From assembly GCF_008704535.1 (NCBI RefSeq), contig NZ_CP023701.1:3286001-3350000 (forward strand): a DNA stretch of 64,000 nt. Reading direction: 5' to 3'. A program made the position numbers and the translations under genes. The notes under the pieces are model-generated. The model made no database searches. It was not told the DNA's origin and saw only the letters and a program-made list of their open reading frames with translations. Positions 58,182-64,000 of the stretch are shown here, in pieces. This DNA comes from Streptomyces subrutilus (GTDB lineage Bacteria; Actinomycetota; Actinomycetes; Streptomycetales; Streptomycetaceae). How positions within the stretch are numbered: position 1 is the stretch's first letter; each line of letters starts with the position of its first letter.

Positions 58182-60041
58182 TCAGCGGCCCGCCCGGTAC
58201 AAGGCGTCGATCTGCCGGGCGTACTCGCGGGCGACGGCGGCCCGGCGGACCTTGAGGGACGGGGTCAGCTGGCCGCCCTCCTCGGTGAACTGCCCGGGCA
58301 GGACGGCGAAGCGCCGGATCGACTCGGCCCGCGACACCAGCCGGTTCGCCTCGTCGACCGCCCGTTGGAGGTCGGCCCGCAGCGCCTCGTCGTGCACCAG
58401 CTCGCCGAGGGGCACGCCGGTCTTCTTGTGCATCTGGCGCCAGTGCAGCAGCCCGTCCGGCTCCAGGGTGATCAGGGCGGCGATGTAGGGCCGGTCGTCG
58501 CCGACCACCATGCACTGCCCGACCAGCGGGTGGGCCCGCAGCCAGTCCTCCAGCGGCGCGGGGGCCACGTTCTTGCCGCCGGAGGTGATGATCAGGTCCT
58601 TCTTGCGGCCGGTGATGGTGAGGTAGCCGTCCTCGTCCAGCTCCCCGATGTCGCCGGTGGGCAGCCAGCCGCCCGGGGCCGCGGCGTGCGGGGCGTTCCA
58701 GTACCCGGCGAAGACGTGGCGTCCGCCGAGCAGCACCTCGCCGTCGTGGGCGATCCGTACGGCCGTGCCCGGCAGCGGCCAGCCCACCGTGCCCAGGCGG
58801 GGACGCGTCGGCGGGGTGACGGTGCTGGCGCCGGTCGTCTCCGTCAGTCCGTAGCCCTCGAAGACCTCGATGCCCGCGCCGGTGTAGAAGGCGGCCAGGC
58901 GTCGGCCGAGCGGGGAGCCGCCGCTGAGGACGTAGAGGACGCGCCCGCCGAGGGCGGCCCGGATGCGCCGGTAGACGAGCGGGTCGTACAGGGCGCGGGC
59001 GGCGCGCAGCCGGACGCTCGGGGTGCGGCCCTCGGCGGTCTCGCCGTAGCGGCGCGCGATCCGGGCGGCCCGGTCGAAGGAGGCGGCGCGGCCCATCTTC
59101 TCGGCGGTGGCCCGGGCGGTGTTGTAGACCTTCTCCAGCACGTAGGGGATGGCGAGGAGGAAGGTGGGGCGGAAGCCGGCGAGGTCGGCGAGCAGGTCCT
59201 CGGTACGGAGGCTGGGCGCGTGGCCGAGCCGGACGCGGGCCCGCATGCAGCCGATGGCGACCATCCGCCCGAAGACGTGGCTGAGCGGCAGGAAGAGCAG
59301 GGTGGAGGCGGGTTCCGTGGTGGCGGATCTGAAGACGGGGTGCAGCAGGGCGACCGCGTTGTCGGCCTCGGCGAAGAAGTTGGCGTGGGTGATCACGCAG
59401 CCCTTGGGGCGGCCGGTGGTGCCCGAGGTGTAGATGAGGGTGGCGACGGAGTCCGGCCCGCGCGCTTCCCGCCGGGCGTGCACGAGGGCGTCGGGCAGGT
59501 GCTCCCCGGCCTTGACCAGACGGGCGACGGCGCCGGTGTCGAACTCCCACAGGTGCGCCAGGCCGGGCAGGTTGGCGCGTTCGGCGCTGATGATCCGGGC
59601 CTGGGCGGTGTCCTCGACGGCGCAGGCGACGGCGCCGGAGTCCTGGATGATCCAACGGGCCTGGAGGGCGGAGGAGGTCGGGTAGATGGGGACGGTGACC
59701 AGCCCGGCGGCCCATCCGGCGAAGTCGAGGAGGGTCCACTCGTAGGTGGTCCGGGCCATGATGGCGAGCCGGTCGCCCTCGCGCAGGCCCTCGGCGATGA
59801 GCCCCTTGGCGACGGCGAGCACCTCGGCCGCGAACCGAGCGGCCGTGACGTCGTGCCACCTCCCGTCCCGGTCCTTGCGGGCGAGCACCGGCTCGCCGGG
59901 GGCCTCGCGGGCGTTGTCGAAGGGGATGTCACCCAGGGAGCCCGAGCGGGGCACGGCCGCCAGGGCGGGGACGTGCACCTCCCGCACCCTGCCGTCGATC
60001 ACGGTCTTGACGGGCTCCACCGGTCGGGGCTCGGCTTCCAC
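58182..60041 (-). CDS. AMP-forming long-chain fatty-acid-CoA ligase
   Basis: 619 residues of the FadD15-like class. ATP-binding P loop LIYTSGTTGRPKGCVITHAN, A5 motif EVFEGYGLTETTGASTV, the Asp and hinge region in PTGDIGELDEDGYLTITGRK and catalytic Lys region LTPSLKVRRAAVAREY. It activates fatty acids through an acyl-adenylate. GTG 60041 has GGAGAG six bases upstream and is preferred to the TTG nine codons earlier. Confidence 0.93.
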   Translation of the reverse strand: MEAEPRPVEPVKTVIDGRVREVHVPALAAVPRSGSLGDIPFDNAREAPGEPVLARKDRDGRWHDVTAARFAAEVLAVAKGLIAEGLREGDRLAIMARTTYEWTLLDFAGWAAGLVTVPIYPTSSALQARWIIQDSGAVACAVEDTAQARIISAERANLPGLAHLWEFDTGAVARLVKAGEHLPDALVHARREARGPDSVATLIYTSGTTGRPKGCVITHANFFAEADNAVALLHPVFRSATTEPASTLLFLPLSHVFGRMVAIGCMRARVRLGHAPSLRTEDLLADLAGFRPTFLLAIPYVLEKVYNTARATAEKMGRAASFDRAARIARRYGETAEGRTPSVRLRAARALYDPLVYRRIRAALGGRVLYVLSGGSPLGRRLAAFYTGAGIEVFEGYGLTETTGASTVTPPTRPRLGTVGWPLPGTAVRIAHDGEVLLGGRHVFAGYWNAPHAAAPGGWLPTGDIGELDEDGYLTITGRKKDLIITSGGKNVAPAPLEDWLRAHPLVGQCMVVGDDRPYIAALITLEPDGLLHWRQMHKKTGVPLGELVHDEALRADLQRAVDEANRLVSRAESIRRFAVLPGQFTEEGGQLTPSLKVRRAAVAREYARQIDALYRAGR

Positions 60042-60230
60042 GGCGCGCTCTCCTGGGTCAGGGTCCAAAGGGAGTTACCGCCGGTAATCTACGCACCGGT
60101 AACCCCCGCTGAACAGCCCTCGGACCCTTTCTTCACGACCGGAGCACAGCCGGACCACAGCCGCGGTGCAAGCGCGCCACACCCGCACCACACGCACCGC
60201 ACCACACGCACCCCGGCCACCGGCCACCCC

Positions 60231-60920
60231 TCAGGCGGCGCTCCGCTCCGGTCCGGCCGGACCGTCCCGGCACCGGCCGGGCGCGGGTGCGCGGAAGGCC
60301 CGCTCGCAGCCGTCGCAGGTCTGGAAGGGGTCCGGCGGCCGTCCGGCGGGCCCGGCCGCACGGGCCCGTCCGGGACGGCGGGTACCGGGGCCACGGGTAC
60401 GGGTACGGGAACGGGTACGGGTACGGGTACGGGTACGGCCACGGCACCCGGCGACTCCGGGGCCGACGGGGCCGGGAGCACTGCCGGGCGCCGCCGGGGA
60501 AGGGTCCGGGGGCGCGGTCGAGGGCGTCGTGGGCACGGCGGGCACGGCGGGCACGGTGCGCGGCCGGTTGTAGGACACCGTACGGGTGACGACCCGCCCG
60601 GAGGGCAGTCGTACGCGGCTGCGCTCCAGGTACCCGTGCGCCTCCGGCTCCCGCAGACCGGCGGCGATCCGCACCTCGCCCTCGGGGAACCGCTCGCAGA
60701 GCCGCTTGACGCCGACCCCGGCGCCGGCCGGGAGCGACTGGATGTGGAGGGCGAGGCCTAGGGCGACCAGGGACAACACCCGGTGCTGGGCGAGGTGGTT
60801 GCCGACCACGGTGTAGTGGTCGGCGTGCCGCACGTTGACGTGGACGACACCGGATCGGGGGGTCCCGGCCGTAAGCCGGGACGCGGCGCGCGGGGGCGCG
60901 CTGGGGTGCTGGAAAGCCAT
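60231..60920 (-). CDS. Helix-turn-helix domain protein with Arg-Thr repeat
   Basis: 229 residues. The N-terminal half (VNVRHADHYTVVGNHLAQHR, LPAGAGVGVKRLCERFPEGE, then LREPEAHGYLERSRVRLPSG and RVVTRTVSYN) matches a winged-helix family common in streptomycetes. The C-terminal CDGCERAFRAPAPGRC resembles that family's Cys-rich end, though the expected last Cys is replaced. In between, the usual domain seems to be missing and is replaced by RTRTRTRTRSRTRTR, encoded by a hexamer repeat. GAGG lies seven bases before ATG 60920. Targets unknown. Confidence 0.75.
   Translation of the reverse strand: MAFQHPSAPPRAASRLTAGTPRSGVVHVNVRHADHYTVVGNHLAQHRVLSLVALGLALHIQSLPAGAGVGVKRLCERFPEGEVRIAAGLREPEAHGYLERSRVRLPSGRVVTRTVSYNRPRTVPAVPAVPTTPSTAPPDPSPAAPGSAPGPVGPGVAGCRGRTRTRTRTRSRTRTRGPGTRRPGRARAAGPAGRPPDPFQTCDGCERAFRAPAPGRCRDGPAGPERSAA
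60393..60438. repeat. ACGGGT hexamer tandem repeat
   Basis: Seven full copies of ACGGGT (one with ACGGGA) plus a partial copy, inside the HTH gene. Copy changes keep frame and add or remove Arg-Thr or Thr-Arg pairs. Confidence 0.9.
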
Positions 60921-61007
60921 CGGGAGGCCTCGCGGAATCGGGAAGCCTCGCGGACTTCCTGGATGGTCAGGCCCTCGACCGGGATGCCAGTCCCGCCGGG
61001 GGCCGTC

Positions 61008-61616
61008 TCATGCGCTGACGTTTCGGGCCGAGCATGCGCCCGGCAACCCGCGGCGAATCCAGCCGAGTTGGAGCAATTCACCCGTGTGAGTTACGCGGGG
61101 CCGGTGGGGTGGGGTGGGTGGGTTTTTCCCCGTTCCTTGAACGCCTGGGACGTCGCCCCCCACCGCGTCCCGGCCGCCCACGACCCGGCCCGCCCCCGGC
61201 CCTCCCGGCCCTCCGTCCACCCGCAGCTCCGCCCACACGGTCTTGCCGGGCGGCAGCCCCCGGTCCACGCCCCAGCGGTCGGCGACCGCCGCCACCAGCA
61301 GCAGCCCCCGCCCGCCCTCGTCGTCCCCGGCCGCGTCGCGGGCCCCCGGGATCCGGTCCGCGCGGGCGTCGGCCACCTCGATGCGCAGCACGCCACCGGC
61401 GAGGACGAGCACGATCCGGAAGTCCCGGCCGGGGACGCGCCCGTGGGTCACGGCGTTCGCGGCCAGCTCGGCCACGACCACGGCCGCCCCCTCCGCGGCC
61501 ACCCCCCATGCGTCGAGCTGTCCGACGACGAGCCGCCGGGCCAGCCGGGCGCCGCGCGGCGTGGCGGGCAGTTGGGCGGCGAACCGGGGTGCGGAGATAC
61601 GGATTTGACTGTTCAC
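61008..61616 (-). CDS. Anti-sigma-factor-like ATP-binding protein (HATPase_c)
   Basis: 202 residues. The GHKL ATPase part is at about 15-135: N box VVVAELAANAVTHGRVPGR, G1 VLRIEVADARAD and G2 DDEGGRGLLLVAAVADRWGV. This RsbW-like class sits beside XRE regulators and DUF397 proteins across streptomycetes. The natural end should be near VWAELRVDGG; the further 65 residues, over a G-rich tract at 61098-61132, are Gly/Pro-rich and may result from a frameshift or a lost stop. GTG start at 61616, divergent from the XRE gene. Confidence 0.85.
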   Translation of the reverse strand: MNSQIRISAPRFAAQLPATPRGARLARRLVVGQLDAWGVAAEGAAVVVAELAANAVTHGRVPGRDFRIVLVLAGGVLRIEVADARADRIPGARDAAGDDEGGRGLLLVAAVADRWGVDRGLPPGKTVWAELRVDGGPGGPGAGRVVGGRDAVGGDVPGVQGTGKNPPTPPHRPRVTHTGELLQLGWIRRGLPGACSARNVSA

Positions 61617-61771
61617 ATCACTCAGCGTGGCGATCCGCGCCTACCGTGGGGAGCTTCGACGCCCTTGCGTACCGCCTTTGTCCTGCGACTGTCCGGCGCT
61701 GTCCCGGCTGTCCGGCGGAGCGGGCGGGCACGGAGCGTCGAGGACTTTTCGGACGTCGAAGGCGGGCGGGC

Positions 61772-62629
61772 ATGGGTGTGGACAAGGGCGACACGGAAGA
61801 CGCGGGCTGGGACGTGGACCCCGAGGACGAACAGGGCGCGGCGGTCCTGGCCGCCCTCGGCCGCCAGCTGCGGGCCTGGCGCGAGTCGGCGGGCCTGCGG
61901 TCCGCCGACTTCGGCACGGCGATCGGCTACGGCGAGGATCTGGTCCGCAAGATCGAAGCGGGCAAGCGCATCCCGCGCCCCGAGTACCTGGACAAGGCGG
62001 ACGAGGTACTGCGGGCGGGCGGCCGGATCGCCGCGATGAAGGCGGACGTGGAGCCCATCCGCTACCCGAAGAAGGTGCGGGACCTGGCGAAGCTGGAGGC
62101 GCGGGCGGTGGAAGTCGGCGTCTACAGCACGCACGTCGTGCACGGCCTGCTCCAGATCTCCGACCACGCGCGGGCCCTCTTCGAGATGCGGCAGCCCTCG
62201 TACACACAGGACGAGATCGAGCGGTACACGGCCGCTCGAATGGCTCGACAGTCCCTCTTCACCCGGTCTCCCGCACCGGCGATCAGCTTCGTACACGAGG
62301 CCTCCGCCCTGCGTAGGCCCATCGGTGGCACGGCGGTGTGGCGCCGGCAGTTGGAACACCTGCTGGAGGTCGGCCGGTTGCGCAACGTCTCCCTCCAGGT
62401 CATGCCGAACAGTTGTGAGACCCACGCCGGCATGGACGGCGGCATCGAGATCCTGAAGTTCGGAGACGGCACGGCCGTGGGACGGTCGGAAGGGGCCTTC
62501 AACGGCCGTCCGGTCTCGGACCCGAAGCGACTCCGGATCCTCGAACTTCGCTATGGCATCATCCGAGCGGAGGCTCTTACGCCGCGGGAATCGCGGGACT
62601 TCATCGAGGAACTGCTGGGAGAGACATGA
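61772..62629 (+). CDS. XRE-family regulator with DUF5753 domain (WhiJ-like)
   Basis: 285 residues. N-terminal helix-turn-helix (about 26-85: AALGRQLRAWRESAGLRSAD then FGTAIGYGEDLVRKIEAGKR) followed by the C-terminal effector domain (about 100-280) with the family stretches GVYSTHVVHGLLQISDHARA and SFVHEASALRRPIGG. Such regulators occur in many paralogous copies in streptomycetes; some (WhiJ, AbaA-linked) affect development. ATG 61772 with GGCGGGCGGG upstream; overlaps the DUF397 gene by 4 bases. Confidence 0.92.
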   Translation: MGVDKGDTEDAGWDVDPEDEQGAAVLAALGRQLRAWRESAGLRSADFGTAIGYGEDLVRKIEAGKRIPRPEYLDKADEVLRAGGRIAAMKADVEPIRYPKKVRDLAKLEARAVEVGVYSTHVVHGLLQISDHARALFEMRQPSYTQDEIERYTAARMARQSLFTRSPAPAISFVHEASALRRPIGGTAVWRRQLEHLLEVGRLRNVSLQVMPNSCETHAGMDGGIEILKFGDGTAVGRSEGAFNGRPVSDPKRLRILELRYGIIRAEALTPRESRDFIEELLGET

Positions 62630-62817
62630 TCGGCTATCCCGAGCTGGACTGGTTCAAGAGCAGCTACAGCAGCGGCAGTGAAGGCGACTCCTGCGTCGAG
62701 GTGGCGCACGCCCCCGGCCAGGTCCGTGTCCGCGACTCGAAGGACACCGCGCTCCCCCACCTCACCGTCACCCCCACCGCCTGGACCGGCTTCGTCACAT
62801 ACGCCTCGGCGCGCTGA
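62626..62817 (+). CDS. DUF397 small protein
   Basis: 63 residues. The pattern WFKSSYSSGSEGDSCVEVAH, then VRVRDSKDT and WTGFVTYASA, is diagnostic of DUF397. ATG overlaps the XRE stop (ATGA). In characterised loci the DUF397 protein acts as the partner, in some reports antitoxin-like, of the XRE regulator. The two should be coexpressed. Confidence 0.95.
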   Translation: MIGYPELDWFKSSYSSGSEGDSCVEVAHAPGQVRVRDSKDTALPHLTVTPTAWTGFVTYASAR

Positions 62818-62838
62818 CGAGACCCGGCCGCGGGAACG

Positions 62839-62874
62839 CCGCAGCCCCCGCCCGGACGGGGGCGGGGGCTGCGG
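62839..62874. terminator. Bidirectional terminator between DUF397 and symporter genes
   Basis: 15-bp perfect stem (62839-62853 with 62860-62874), loop GGACGG, in the 75-bp gap between converging genes. Confidence 0.8.
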
Positions 62875-62892
62875 GGCGGGCGGGGCCGGGGG

Positions 62893-64000
62893 TCAGGCCG
62901 GGACCGGGACCTTCTCCTGCGGGGCGGTCTCCGCCGGGGCCGCGGGCTCGTCGTCGAGCGGGGAGGCCGAGGCGGTGGCGTAGGCCTCCTTGTCGAGGAT
63001 GCCCTCGCGGGCCGACACGATGACCGGGACCAGCGCCTGGCCGGCCACGTTGGTGGCGGTGCGCATCATGTCGAGGATCGGGTCGATCGCCATCAGCAGG
63101 CCGACGCCGGCCAGCGGCAGGCCCAGCGTGGAGAGGGTGAGGGTCAGCATGACCGTCGCGCCCGTCAGGCCGGCCGTCGCGGCGGAGCCGATGACCGAGA
63201 CGAAGACGATGAGCAGGTACTCCTTGATGCCGAGCTGCACGTCGAAGATCTGCGCGATGAAGATCGCGGCGAGCGCCGGGTAGATCGCGGCGCAGCCGTC
63301 CATCTTGGTGGTGGCGCCGAACGGGACGGCGAAGGAGGCGTACTCCTTCGGGACGCCGAGGCGCTCGGTGACCTTCTGGGTGACCGGCATGGTGCCGACC
63401 GAGGAGCGGGAGACGAAGGCCAGCTGGATGGCCGGCCAGGCGCCCTTGAAGAACTGGACCGGGCTGACCTTCGCGACGGTGGCGAGGAGCAGCGGGTAGA
63501 CGCCGAACATCACGATCGCGCAGCCGATGTAGACGTCGGCGGTGAAGGTGGCGTACTTGCCGATCAGATCCCAGCCGTAGGTGGCGATGGCGGTGCCGAT
63601 GAGGCCGATGGTGCCGATCGGGGCGAGGCGGATGACCCACCACAGGGCCTTCTGGAGCAGCTCCAGGACGGACTCGGCGAGGTCCAGGACCGGCTTGGCC
63701 TTGCCGCCGAGCTGGAGGGCCGCGATGCCGGCGACGACGGCCAGGAAGACGATCTGGAGGACCTTGAGCTCGGTGAACGGCGTGACGATGTCCGTCGGCA
63801 CGATGCCGGTCAGGAAGTCGATCCAGCTGCCCGTGCGCTTCGGCTCCTTGCCGTCGGCGGCGGTGAGGCCGGTGCCCGAGCCCGGGTCGGTCAGCAGGCC
63901 GATCGCGATGCCGATGCCGACCGCGATCAGCGAGGTGATCATGAACCAGAGCAGCGTGCGGGAGGCGAGCCGGGCGGCGTTGTTCACCTTCCGCAGGTTG
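62893..64000 (-). CDS. Dicarboxylate/amino acid:cation symporter (partial)
   Basis: Sodium or proton symporter of the DAACS (DctA/GltP) family. The visible C-terminal part, about 368 residues, includes the hairpin and substrate region: SRSSVGTMPVTQKVTERLGV, FAVPFGATTKMDGCAAIYPA and AIDPILDMMRTATNVAGQAL (with the conserved Asp and NV motif). The N-terminal 80-100 residues lie beyond the right edge; the frame is open to 64000 (NLRK before a GTG at 63987 that is internal, not the start). The tail PAAPAETAPQEKVPVPA is polar. Confidence 0.93.
   Translation of the reverse strand, partial: NLRKVNNAARLASRTLLWFMITSLIAVGIGIAIGLLTDPGSGTGLTAADGKEPKRTGSWIDFLTGIVPTDIVTPFTELKVLQIVFLAVVAGIAALQLGGKAKPVLDLAESVLELLQKALWWVIRLAPIGTIGLIGTAIATYGWDLIGKYATFTADVYIGCAIVMFGVYPLLLATVAKVSPVQFFKGAWPAIQLAFVSRSSVGTMPVTQKVTERLGVPKEYASFAVPFGATTKMDGCAAIYPALAAIFIAQIFDVQLGIKEYLLIVFVSVIGSAATAGLTGATVMLTLTLSTLGLPLAGVGLLMAIDPILDMMRTATNVAGQALVPVIVSAREGILDKEAYATASASPLDDEPAAPAETAPQEKVPVPA

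Noticed and set aside
57907..58488. Plus-strand frame of 193 codons in the gap and over the ligase 3' end
   Set aside because: Mostly Pro/Arg/Gly repeats, and it overlaps a certain gene on the other strand.
55740..60761. Plus-strand open frame of 1673 codons
   Set aside because: It runs antisense to the TAP hydrolase and acyl-CoA ligase, which have clear motifs. Its product is Gly/Arg/Val-rich with no domain; it is a high-GC artefact.

Overview
The window is high-GC DNA (roughly 70% or more) with many GTG and TTG starts, ATGA/GTGA stop-start overlaps and long spurious antisense frames. Gene content points to a Streptomyces-type actinomycete. The markers are the futalosine-route menaquinone genes mqnA and mqnC, a 14-gene nuoA-N operon with a Rex-like operator, a second incomplete nuo set, and an ATP-binding protein/XRE regulator/DUF397 cassette typical of streptomycetes. 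I see no tRNA, rRNA, CRISPR array, insertion sequence or prophage. Gene order matches my memory of the S. coelicolor nuo chromosomal core region; this was not checked by search.

Left part (1-12.1 kb). On the minus strand a second complex I gene set (nuoA, B, C, H, I, J, K, the last cut by the window edge) lacks nuoD, E, F and G. Its NuoC and NuoI carry long low-complexity tails. Divergent from it are two closely related sensor histidine kinases, each preceded by the same 19-bp element, and one NarL-type response regulator. The two genes of a 2-oxoacid:ferredoxin oxidoreductase (korAB) follow. The arrangement suggests, but does not prove, a regulated ferredoxin-linked electron-entry module.

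Middle-left (12.2-25.6 kb). Mixed housekeeping genes: an NAD(P)H-binding quinone-reductase-like protein, RarD, a secreted M28 aminopeptidase, a small RHH antitoxin/degenerate Fic toxin pair with its own palindromic operator, a LolA-like exported protein, a polyprenyl diphosphate synthase, a POT peptide transporter, a CocE-type hydrolase, a HAD phosphatase, fumarylacetoacetase and a small exported protein. A 25-bp perfect hairpin then closes both converging units.

Centre (25.7-41.5 kb). The complete nuoA-nuoN operon runs on the minus strand, mostly with overlapping or nearly abutting genes. A 781-bp divergent region with a Rex-like site lies upstream of nuoA.

Right part (42.3-64 kb). An NlpC/P60 hydrolase and a small membrane protein come first. 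Menaquinone genes follow (a MenJ-like geranylgeranyl reductase, menG, mqnC, mqnA), interleaved with a GNAT acetyltransferase, glutaminase, a DUF3152 protein, a LuxR-type HTH protein and an amidohydrolase-like protein without visible metal ligands. Between mqnC and mqnA lies what looks like the wreck of a Ser/Thr kinase gene. After that come a cold-shock protein, a lytic transglycosylase, a DsbA-like thioredoxin protein, a TAP-type hydrolase with an N-terminal tandem repeat, an AMP-forming acyl-CoA ligase, an HTH protein with an Arg-Thr repeat, the ATP-binding/XRE/DUF397 cassette, and a dicarboxylate symporter cut by the right edge. The respiratory theme is consistent: polyprenyl synthase, mqn genes, menG and the reductase build menaquinone, which the nuo complexes reduce.
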